64,000 bases of DNA, taken from NCBI GenBank assembly GCA_031546825.1, contig JAVBJU010000002.1, positions 169,942 through 233,941 on the forward strand, read 5' to 3'. Positions within the stretch are counted from its first letter, which is position 1. Each line of letters opens with the position of its first letter. Below the pieces are notes generated by a model that worked only from the letters and a program-made list of their open reading frames with translations, did no database searches and was not told the DNA's origin. The position numbers and the translations under genes were made by a program. Below are positions 8,479-16,266 of the stretch, in pieces. Source of the stretch: Hohaiivirga sp031546825 (lineage in GTDB: Bacteria; Pseudomonadota; Alphaproteobacteria; Rhizobiales; Beijerinckiaceae).

Positions 8479-9615
8479 TCAAGCCTTGGGTTGGAAAGCG
8501 GGGTGGATGACGGCGCCGTCACGGGTCAGGCAGGTTGCCTTCACCAGTTCGTCGTCCCACTTGACGTCAATCGCCTTGGTTTCCTTGTTGACCATCGTCT
8601 CGACGAAAGCCAGCAGGTTCTTGGCGTAGAGCGCGGATGCGGAGGCGGGAAGACGCCCCGGCATATTGAGATGGCCGACGATTTTGACGCCCTTCACATT
8701 GGCGACGCTTCCGGCCTTGCCGCCTTCGACATTGCCGCCGCGTTCAACCGCGAGATCGACCAGCACCGAACCGGGCCGCATCGATTCAACCATCGCCTTG
8801 GAGACAAGCTTCGGAGCCGGACGGCCCGGGATCAGCGCTGTGGTGATGACGATGTCCTGCTTGGCAATGTGCGAAGCCACCAGAGCCGCCTGTTTGGCCT
8901 GGTATTCTTTCGACATTTCCTTGGCGTAACCGCCAGAGGTTTCGGCCTGCTTGAACTCTTCATCCTCAACCGCGATGAACTTCGCGCCGAGCGATTCGAC
9001 CTGCTCTTTAGCAGCAGGGCGCACGTCGGTTGCGGTCACGATGGCACCGAGACGGCGGGCCGTGGCGATGGCCTGCAACCCGGCAACACCTGCACCCATC
9101 ACGAAGATGCGGGCGGCGGGCACGGTGCCTGCTGCGGTCATCATCATCGGAATGGCGCGGCCATATTCTGCGGTGCCGTCAATGACAGCGCGGTAGCCCG
9201 CGAGGTTGGCCTGAGACGACAGAATGTCCATGACCTGCGCACGGGTGATGCGGGGCATCAACTCCATGGCGAAAGAGGCGATCTTAGCATTCGCCATCGC
9301 CTTCAGGGCCTCATCCTGACCATAGGGATCCATGGCAGCGATGACGATGGCACCGGCCTTGATGTCCTTGATCTCGTCGGCATCGGGCCGGCGGACCTTC
9401 AGGACAATGTCAGCGTCTTTGAAAGTGTCTTTGGCCGCTTTGGCGATCTTGGCACCGGCAGCTTCAAAGTCAGCATCGGGAATGCCGGACGAAACGCCCG
9501 CACCCGCCTGAACGACGACTTCTGCTCCGAGTGAAATGTATTTTTTAACCGTCTCCGGCGTTGCAGCAACGCGCGTCTCTATCTTGTCCGTTTCGGACGG
9601 CACAGCGATCCGCAT
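8479..9615 (-). CDS. pntAA: NAD(P) transhydrogenase subunit alpha, NAD-binding part
   Basis: The 378-residue soluble dI component binds NAD(H). It shows the alanine dehydrogenase/PNT fold: N-terminal RVAATPETVKKY, the Rossmann motif VMGAGVAGLQA near residue 175, and the mobile-loop region with ALIPGRPAPKL near residue 265. It is followed closely by pntAB and pntB, which supply the membrane channel and the NADP site. A 69-base gap separates it from the upstream coxIV-like gene. Confidence 0.97.
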   Translation of the reverse strand: MRIAVPSETDKIETRVAATPETVKKYISLGAEVVVQAGAGVSSGIPDADFEAAGAKIAKAAKDTFKDADIVLKVRRPDADEIKDIKAGAIVIAAMDPYGQDEALKAMANAKIASFAMELMPRITRAQVMDILSSQANLAGYRAVIDGTAEYGRAIPMMMTAAGTVPAARIFVMGAGVAGLQAIATARRLGAIVTATDVRPAAKEQVESLGAKFIAVEDEEFKQAETSGGYAKEMSKEYQAKQAALVASHIAKQDIVITTALIPGRPAPKLVSKAMVESMRPGSVLVDLAVERGGNVEGGKAGSVANVKGVKIVGHLNMPGRLPASASALYAKNLLAFVETMVNKETKAIDVKWDDELVKATCLTRDGAVIHPAFQPKA

Positions 9616-9684
9616 AGAGTCCCCCCTTCGAGAGTGACTGACGACGCCCTCCGTTAAAAGGAAAATCCGGGGGCTGCTAAGGTC

Positions 9685-9978
9685 CTATTTAAACAGGAGC
9701 AGCAGCGCAAGAGCAAATGCGACGGCGGCAAGCGCCTTCATGCCTGTGGACGGTCTCACCGCAGCAACCGTTCCGGCCACGCTGGCGGCTATGACACCAA
9801 GCAAAGCCGTCCCCCAGGCCTCTTTCAAGCCACCAACGGCCAGTGACAATACCCAGCAGATGACCACCACCGAAGCAATTTTGGCGAAGGCCAAAAATCC
9901 CCGATAAGTTTGCTCATGCGCAATTGCGTCGTCCACCGGGTGGAGATCAGAAGTGGGCGCAAATTTCTCAAAGGTCAT
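9685..9978 (-). CDS. aa3-type cytochrome c oxidase subunit IV-like protein
   Basis: A 97-residue protein. The segment AIAHEQTYRGFLAFAKIAS leading into a transmembrane helix is typical of the bacterial aa3 oxidase subunit IV family (PF07835-like); two further hydrophobic helices follow. The ATG at 9978 is chosen over longer in-frame starts because AGGA lies upstream and the family motif is then near the N-terminus. It leads the transhydrogenase genes on the same strand. Whether it joins an oxidase is unproven. Confidence 0.75.
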   Translation of the reverse strand: MTFEKFAPTSDLHPVDDAIAHEQTYRGFLAFAKIASVVVICWVLSLAVGGLKEAWGTALLGVIAASVAGTVAAVRPSTGMKALAAVAFALALLLLFK

Positions 9979-10130
9979 GGCAGCGGTCCTGTCGCGAGTG
10001 TGGCGCATTGTCGCACCACCTAACGACAGGCCATTGCTCAACGCAAGACAGCCAAAGGGCGAAATGATTGACCAGAATGAGAAACAGCTGATGGCGCACT
10101 ATTAAGATTGAGGTGACGGGCCTCAAAGCC

Positions 10131-10205
10131 TTGAAGCCGGAGGCGGGCGCACGCACCATATATGATGGGGAATCCGGGGACCACAAGGCGAGCGATACGT
10201 GCCAT
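10131..10205 (-). pseudogene. remnant of a REP-associated tyrosine transposase
   Basis: The first 13 residues, MARIARLVVPGFP, match the characteristic N-terminus of REP-associated transposases (RAYT/TnpA_REP). After that the reading frame no longer resembles the family, and the HUH catalytic part is absent. It is a short decayed fragment, located exactly between the coxIV/pnt operon and the inserted ABC-3C genes. Identification rests on a short motif. Confidence 0.45.
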
Positions 10206-10311
10206 TCTGCGATGATGGCACAAAATGGGAGATGAGTAAACTGTCACCGCAATTCTGGCACTTGCCAACATACAAGAATATGACTTACTTTATTTTAGGG
10301 GGAAGCGAAGA

Positions 10312-11502
10312 TTGACTTCAAGCAACCAATTTGATGCTAAAGGATCACTGGCAGGATATCTTTATCAATGTCGGCTGGCTCTTTTGCTTGGCCTTCAGGC
10401 GGTCAAAAGGAAGCCAAATGGCCATATCTCAATCGAGCAATTCGACGACATTGCCTTCGACACAGATGATTATGTTAGTTGCGTCATTCAAGCCAAGCAC
10501 CACATTTCTGCAAAAGAGCTTTCGGATTCCAGCGTCGACGTATGGAAGACATTCCGCATTTGGGTGCAAGATTTTAAAGCCGGTACGATCTCTAACTCGG
10601 AGACTCGACGCCTTCTGATCACGACCGCCACTGCACCTGTGGGATCGGCTGTTTCTAAGCTTCGTCCTCAGTCGAGCAGAGAAAATCGGGTGGAGGCGAG
10701 AACCTTATTGCAAGAAGTCGCGAGATTATCCCAAAACAAGACTTCAAAGGCAGGCCGTGATGCATTCTTAGAGCTCACAGACAAGGAGGCAGATTTACTC
10801 ATCGCCTCCATTCAAGTCATAGATGCCTATCCGAATCTATCAAATGCGCTTGATGACATTGAAGGGGAATTGCGCGTTCTGGCACCAAGCCATGCTGACA
10901 AAGTAACGGAAGCACTTGAAGGATGGTGGCTAAAGATTGTCGCGAAAAGATTGATCGGTGAGGAAACGATGCAAATTTCTCTCCAGGATATTCTGCGGAA
11001 AGCAAACGAAATTGGAGGATGGTTCGGCCCTGACGGACTACCCGTCAGCGATCCAGAGGATCTCGGTGACAAGCCGTATGATCCTAGCGATGAAGCTGAA
11101 ATTTACGTGAAGCAGATGCGGCTAGTGCAACTCCCCATCACAACTATCCAACGGGGAATCCGCGATTTTTATCGCTCCAAGGCTCAACGATCAAAATGGG
11201 CACGCGAAGGCCTTCTCCTTGATGGTGAAGCATCGAAATATGATGCCAAGTTGCAAGATCAGTGGGAACGTCGCTTTGAAGCTGATTGTTGTGATGCGGT
11301 CAAAGCGGATGCAACGGAGAAGAGTAAAATCGGACGGGGTATTTATTTTTGGGCCAGCCAGCAGCAAGTCGGCTTTCGCAACGTAGTAGAAGGATGGATC
11401 ACTGCCGGTTCCTTTCAAGGCCTTGCTGATCGGTTGAAAGTTGGATGGCATCCTCATTTCAATGATCACCTCAGGAGTGGAGGAGATGATGGTGATGCTT
11501 GA
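10312..11502 (+). CDS. ABC-3C system component with N-terminal nuclease-like domain
   Basis: The start is TTG, supported by AGGGGGA 8 bases upstream. The 396-residue protein begins with a region like the DUF4297-type predicted endonuclease fold: GSLAGYLYQCRLALL (residues 11-25), then E42, D45-D46 and Q60-A-K62, fitting a PD-(D/E)xK core with a QxK motif. The remaining 280 residues resemble the C-terminal domain that ABC-three-component systems use to tie an effector to the ATPase. The gene overlaps the next by 8 bases and heads a coupled three-gene set. Composition is AT-richer than the flanks, suggesting transfer. The nuclease assignment is by motif only. Confidence 0.75.
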   Translation: MTSSNQFDAKGSLAGYLYQCRLALLLGLQAVKRKPNGHISIEQFDDIAFDTDDYVSCVIQAKHHISAKELSDSSVDVWKTFRIWVQDFKAGTISNSETRRLLITTATAPVGSAVSKLRPQSSRENRVEARTLLQEVARLSQNKTSKAGRDAFLELTDKEADLLIASIQVIDAYPNLSNALDDIEGELRVLAPSHADKVTEALEGWWLKIVAKRLIGEETMQISLQDILRKANEIGGWFGPDGLPVSDPEDLGDKPYDPSDEAEIYVKQMRLVQLPITTIQRGIRDFYRSKAQRSKWAREGLLLDGEASKYDAKLQDQWERRFEADCCDAVKADATEKSKIGRGIYFWASQQQVGFRNVVEGWITAGSFQGLADRLKVGWHPHFNDHLRSGGDDGDA

Positions 11503-11998
11503 AAAATGGCAGGATCGTCCGATTGAAGAGGCAAATCTCTTCAATCCGGCATTCCTCTGCATGCTGATTCACGAGTTCCTGAAGGATTATGCGAAGTCTC
11601 AAGCGGGTGGTGCGCCTTTAACTATTATCGTGATTGCGATAACAACAACGCTGCATCGAGCCAGCAGAGAAAAGTTGCCAAACAGGACTGTAACATCACT
11701 GTATGCGTGGTTGCAAGATAATGAGCATTTATTGGTCGGGTTTGCTAGCCGAGCAAAGAACATCGTCCCCTATGTTAAGGAAGCAATTCTGTTTGGCATG
11801 GGGACCAATGTGTTAGCAACAGGCGACGGCCACAGTCTGTTGCCGGGCTCATCGAAAGCCACATTTCCAAAGTCTTTTGTCGACACGACAACAGCTGAAA
11901 TGAAGGCGATTATCGATCGTACCAAATTTATGGGGCGGTGGTTATCCGGTTCTGGATCGGAAATTTCAGTCGTTGCTGCTTGGGGGGTTAAGCCGTGA
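11495..11998 (+). CDS. ABC-3C system middle component
   Basis: A 167-residue alpha-helical protein. Family-like features are the start MLEKWQDRPIEEANLFNPAF, the TTTLHR..R..LP segment in the middle, and the closing FMGRWL...WGVKP. These match the middle component of ABC-three-component systems, which bridges the ATPase and the effector. ATG 11495 is used because GGAG ends 9 bases upstream; ATG 11489 or GTG 11492 are also possible. It overlaps the gene before it by 8 bases and the gene after it by 4 (GTGA). Confidence 0.78.
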   Translation: MLEKWQDRPIEEANLFNPAFLCMLIHEFLKDYAKSQAGGAPLTIIVIAITTTLHRASREKLPNRTVTSLYAWLQDNEHLLVGFASRAKNIVPYVKEAILFGMGTNVLATGDGHSLLPGSSKATFPKSFVDTTTAEMKAIIDRTKFMGRWLSGSGSEISVVAAWGVKP

Positions 11999-13929
11999 GT
12001 TTCTCGATCCGCGCCATCGTCATCTACAGCCATGCAGGAGAGCAACGTATCGTTCAATTTCGAACTCATGGTCTCAATATTATTACCGGAAAATCTAAAA
12101 CTGGTAAATCTGCGATTATCGATATAGTTGATTACTGCCTAGGGCGCGGAAGCTTCAACGTTGCAGAAGGGGCGATCCGGAAAAAGGTTGCGTGGTTCGG
12201 TTTGCATATCTCTAAGGGCAGAGATGACGTTTTTATTGCGCGCGACAACCCTGGCCCCGGAGCAAACACCGGCTCAAAAGTTTATTTTCAACGAGGAAAC
12301 ATCGATAATTACCCTTCGCTAGAAACAATCAGTAAGAACACGACGGAGAATAGCCTCAAGGAATTCATCACCCGTTTTGCGGGGATCGCAGAAAATGAAC
12401 ATCGCCCAGAAACGGGAACACGCAGACCTTTGCAAGCGAATATCTCTCACGCATTGTGGCTCTGTTTCCAAAAGCAAAACACAATTGCGAGCCAGGATCA
12501 GCTATTTCATCGGATGAACGAGCAATTTCTTCCCCAAGATCTTAGAGACACTCTTCCCTATTTTCTTGGTGCGGTGGATGAGAGTCACCTTTTATTAATG
12601 GGTGAGTTGGATGAGTTACAAAGACGCCTCAAATTTCTTGAAGCAACGGAATCCAAACAACTTCAGGCAGTTCAGATTAGCCGGTCAAGAATTACACGGG
12701 TCCTAAACGAAGGGAAGAAAATCGGCCTTATCCAGCAAGACTATCAAGCAGTTGATGATACAGTCTTCAACTATCTGGGAACAGTCTTAGATTTCCCAGT
12801 CGACGATCCAGAATTGATTTCGGATTTTGGTGAAACGATCCGACGTCTTCGCGGCGAGCAGGCGACACTCCAAACTCGTCTCGGCGAGCTAAATCAAGAT
12901 ATACAGGCGGCCCGTTCATTCCTTTCGGATCAGACCGATTTTTCGCGAGAAGTAACAGAGCAGCGCGCACGGCTCAAAAGCATCGAACTTTTTCAGGGTG
13001 AAATAGCCTCACCTTATCAGTGCCCCTTTTGCAATTCCGAACTTCAAACGCCAATTCCAAGCGTGGACGAAATTCACCTCTCACTTCGCCTAGTAAATGA
13101 GCAACTAGAAGGAGTTTACCGCGACAGCCCACACATCCAACGGCATATCACAGAGCTTGAGATGACAATTGGCCGAGTGTCAGATGATTTGAGGCTGGTC
13201 CAGAGAGAGCTTAACAAGGCGATTATAGAGGATGAGGCCGGGAAAGCTCGGCAAGACCAACTTGTCGCCCGTGGCAAGTTTCTTGGCCGCCTCTCAGAAT
13301 TTCTGGAAGCGGCGGCACCACAAACGGATGATGACGGTATTACGAGCCGAATTTCAGAACTGCGCGAAATGATAGCAGGAATAAAATCGAGAATTAATAG
13401 CGATGAGACAGAATCGCGACTGGAAACGATCTTGAGTTTCATCAGTCAGAAAATGACGGAGTATTCCAAATATCTCGACCTTGAACATAGTGGAAGCTCG
13501 CTCCGTCTCGATTTAAAAAAGCTGACCGTGGTTGCAAACACCGTGGATGGCCCAATCCCCCTTAATCGGATGGGTAGTGGGGAAAATTGGGTTGGGTATC
13601 ATATACTAAGCCATCTCGCTCTACACTGGTGGTTGCGTAAGAAAGAGCGCCCGGTTCCTGCTTTCCTGATTTTCGATCAACCCACCCAAGCCTATTATCC
13701 GCCTGACAGCACGGAAGGTGGCCTTGATCAAATCGAAAAGGACGCCGACAGGACAGCGGTGCAGGCACTATTCAAATTAATAGCAACCGCGTGTGCTGAA
13801 ATTCACCCTACCTTCCAACTTATTGTTTTAGATCACGCCCACTTGAAGGACGAGTGGTTTGAATCTGCTATAGTTGCAGAATGGCGAGGGAATGACGCGT
13901 TAGTGCCGTATGATTGGCCTGAAACCTAG
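11995..13929 (+). CDS. ABC-3C ATPase, Rad50-like (DUF3732)
   Basis: This 644-residue SMC/Rad50-type ABC ATPase has Walker A at residues 32-39 (GKSKTGKS). A long coiled-coil-rich middle part carries a CPFC zinc-hook motif at residues 343-346. The ABC signature is at 527-532 (GSGENW), Walker B at 557-561 (FLIFD) followed by Gln562, and a D613-H614 switch region follows. Similarity is to DUF3732 proteins. In ABC-3C systems this subunit is thought to sense nucleic acid and license the effector. The start is GTG with GGGGGG 8 bases upstream, overlapping the preceding stop. It is the last gene of the module; codon use is AT-richer than in neighbours. Confidence 0.88.
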   Translation: MSFSIRAIVIYSHAGEQRIVQFRTHGLNIITGKSKTGKSAIIDIVDYCLGRGSFNVAEGAIRKKVAWFGLHISKGRDDVFIARDNPGPGANTGSKVYFQRGNIDNYPSLETISKNTTENSLKEFITRFAGIAENEHRPETGTRRPLQANISHALWLCFQKQNTIASQDQLFHRMNEQFLPQDLRDTLPYFLGAVDESHLLLMGELDELQRRLKFLEATESKQLQAVQISRSRITRVLNEGKKIGLIQQDYQAVDDTVFNYLGTVLDFPVDDPELISDFGETIRRLRGEQATLQTRLGELNQDIQAARSFLSDQTDFSREVTEQRARLKSIELFQGEIASPYQCPFCNSELQTPIPSVDEIHLSLRLVNEQLEGVYRDSPHIQRHITELEMTIGRVSDDLRLVQRELNKAIIEDEAGKARQDQLVARGKFLGRLSEFLEAAAPQTDDDGITSRISELREMIAGIKSRINSDETESRLETILSFISQKMTEYSKYLDLEHSGSSLRLDLKKLTVVANTVDGPIPLNRMGSGENWVGYHILSHLALHWWLRKKERPVPAFLIFDQPTQAYYPPDSTEGGLDQIEKDADRTAVQALFKLIATACAEIHPTFQLIVLDHAHLKDEWFESAIVAEWRGNDALVPYDWPET

Positions 13930-13960
13930 CCATGGAGGGGAGGCAGCAGCCTCCCCATGG
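13930..13960 (+). terminator. hairpin closing the ABC-3C module
   Basis: Stem GGGGAGGC (13937-13944) / GCCTCCCC (13949-13956), extended by CCAT/ATGG across a small bulge. There is no T-run, so termination is uncertain, but its position right after the stop is suggestive. Confidence 0.45.
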
Positions 13961-14058
13961 AGTTACGGTGATGTTGTGGACGACGCCTTCACCGGCATCT
14001 GGCTCGTATTGAGAGCTATGCCATGCTGGTCGTTGTCGAACGCATCACCGCCGCACCC

Positions 14059-15909
14059 TTAACCCGCCTTCTCCAGTTCCTCGATCTCGCCAATCAGCTT
14101 TTCAATCATCCCCAGCCCGATGCTCCAGAAGGACGGGTCGCGGGCGTCGAGGCCGAAGGGGGCCAGAAGTTCGGAATGGTGCTTGGTGCCGCCCGCCGAC
14201 AGCAGGGCGAAGTAGCGCTCGGCGAAGCCGTCATGGGATTTCTCGTAAACGCCGTAGAGGGAGTTCACCAGACAGTCACCGAAGGCATAGGCGTAAACGT
14301 AGAACGGCGAATGGATGAAGTGGGGGATATAGCACCAGAAGGTCTCATAGCCCTCGCCAAGCGCAATCGACGGGCCGAGGCTTTCCACCTGCACTTCCAT
14401 CCAGAAGGCATTGATTTCATCAAGCGTTAGTTCACCGTTGCGGCGGGCCTCATGCACCTTGCGCTCAAAAGTGTAGAACGCGATCTGCCGCACCACGGTG
14501 TTGAGCATGTCTTCCACCTTCTGGGCGAGCATCGCCTTGCGGCCGGCCTTGCTGGTGGTGGCGGCGAGCAGGCGGCGGAAGGTTAGCATCTCGGCGAAGA
14601 CGCTGGCGGTTTCGGCAAGGGTCAGCGGCGTCGGTGCCATCAGCGCGCCGTTCGGGGCGGCAAGCACCTGATGAACACCGTGGCCGAGTTCATGGGCAAG
14701 CGTCATCACATCGCGCGCCTTGCCCTGATAATTCATCAGCACATAGGGGTGAGCGGAAGGCACGGTGGGGTGGGCAAAAGCGCCGGGGGCCTTGCCCGGA
14801 CGGGTCGGCGCATCAATCCAGCCGCCATCGAAGAAATTGCGGGCGATGTCCGCCATCTCCGGCGCGAAGTCATGATAGGCATCGAGCACGGTGGCGCGTG
14901 CCTCGGTCCACGGGATGATCTTCTGCTCGACCTTGGGCAGTGGCGCGTTGCGGTCCCAGTGGTTGAGCTTGTCCATGCCGAACCAGCCAGCCTTGAGCTT
15001 GTAGTAACGGTGCGACAGGCGCGGATAGGCCGCACGCACGGCGGCAACCAGCGCGTCCACCACATCGCGCTCGACGCGATTGGCGAGATGGCGGGAATCT
15101 GCGACATCAGTGAAGCCGCGCCAGCGGTCGGAGATTTCCTTATCCTTGGCGAGCACATTGGTGATGAGGCCGAAGGTGCGGGCATTGTCCTTGAAGGTGC
15201 GTGCCAATGCTTCCGCTGTGTCCCTGCGCAGGGAAGCATCGGTATCGAGCAGCTTGTTGAGGGTCGGCTCAATCGCCAGTTCCTCACCGCGCACATCGAA
15301 ACGCAGGCCCGAAATGGTTTCATCGAACAGGCGGTTCCAGGCGGTGTAGGTGGTCACCGACTTGTCGAGGAAGAGTTGCTCGGTACGGTCATCAAGCTGA
15401 TGGGGCTTGTCTTTGCGCAAATCTTCAAGCCAGGGGCGATAATGGGCGAGCGGCGCAACCGCCATCGCTTTTTCAACCAGCGCATCATCAATGCGATTGA
15501 GCTCGAGCGTGAAGAACAGGAGATTGCTCGACGCCGTCGTCATGCGCTCAGACATGTCGCCATAGAACTTGGCGCGTTGCGGGTCGCTGGTGTCGCCCGC
15601 GTAGACGAGACTGGCATAGGACATGACCCGCCCCATCATATCGTCGATGGCCTCGTAGCGTTTGATGATGTCGAACAGGCGCTTTGAGGCATCCGCCCCT
15701 GCCACAAGGGCGGCCAGCGTGCCCTTCACGTCTTTTTGAAAAGCGGCGCATTCGGTCTCGACATGGCTCAGATCGGCCTTGAGTTTTGGGCAATCCATCG
15801 CCGCATAAAGATCACTGAGGTTCCATTCCGGCAACGCACCCAGCGCGCCGCTCCCCTCCGCCGTCTGCGCAAAAAAACGACCGGTGTTTAATGGCTTACC
15901 GAACATCAT
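14059..15909 (-). CDS. pepF: M3 family oligoendopeptidase F
   Basis: A cytoplasmic zinc metallopeptidase that cleaves short peptides. The 616-residue protein has the M3 signature LAHELGHGVHQ (HEXXH) about two thirds along, followed by the helix with the third ligand (LAETASVFAEML). The ATG at 15909 (MMFGKPLN) is chosen because upstream in-frame sequence is unlike the family; no strong ribosome site is visible. It lies just beyond the ABC-3C insertion, on the opposite strand. Confidence 0.93.
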   Translation of the reverse strand: MMFGKPLNTGRFFAQTAEGSGALGALPEWNLSDLYAAMDCPKLKADLSHVETECAAFQKDVKGTLAALVAGADASKRLFDIIKRYEAIDDMMGRVMSYASLVYAGDTSDPQRAKFYGDMSERMTTASSNLLFFTLELNRIDDALVEKAMAVAPLAHYRPWLEDLRKDKPHQLDDRTEQLFLDKSVTTYTAWNRLFDETISGLRFDVRGEELAIEPTLNKLLDTDASLRRDTAEALARTFKDNARTFGLITNVLAKDKEISDRWRGFTDVADSRHLANRVERDVVDALVAAVRAAYPRLSHRYYKLKAGWFGMDKLNHWDRNAPLPKVEQKIIPWTEARATVLDAYHDFAPEMADIARNFFDGGWIDAPTRPGKAPGAFAHPTVPSAHPYVLMNYQGKARDVMTLAHELGHGVHQVLAAPNGALMAPTPLTLAETASVFAEMLTFRRLLAATTSKAGRKAMLAQKVEDMLNTVVRQIAFYTFERKVHEARRNGELTLDEINAFWMEVQVESLGPSIALGEGYETFWCYIPHFIHSPFYVYAYAFGDCLVNSLYGVYEKSHDGFAERYFALLSAGGTKHHSELLAPFGLDARDPSFWSIGLGMIEKLIGEIEELEKAG

Positions 15910-16266
15910 GACAATCGACCACTTCTTTCGCGGCATCGGCGGACACGCTTGCTCCGCTGCCGGGTTCAATAATAGGGCGCATCCGCCGAATACCGACGGG
16001 GCCGCGCCACAAGGATTAGCCGAATTATGGCAAGTTTGCGAAGGCCGCACCGCGTTAATAACAGCTTTACCGTTTGGAGTGCACCATGGGGCTCACGCAT
16101 TTACAATACGCCATAAGGCTTCTCAGAGACGCCAGATGGCGAGATGACAATGCTGCTGATTATTTTTGTGAGTGGTGCCCGACAACCACAGCAAGTTGCC
16201 GGAAAATTGGCTATGAGAGCATCTCGTAGATCAACTGAGATATGATCTTTCCAGGGGGATAAGTCC
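15910..16266. other. divergent promoter region pepF / L,D-transpeptidase
   Basis: About 360 bases without a convincing gene. It must contain the divergent promoters. AGGGGGA lies about 8 bases before the ATG at 16267 and is the ribosome site of the plus-strand gene. I see no other clear structure. Confidence 0.5.

Noticed and set aside
13961..14058. Possible short gene fragment between the ABC-3C module and pepF
   Set aside because: All frames are short and show no recognisable family.
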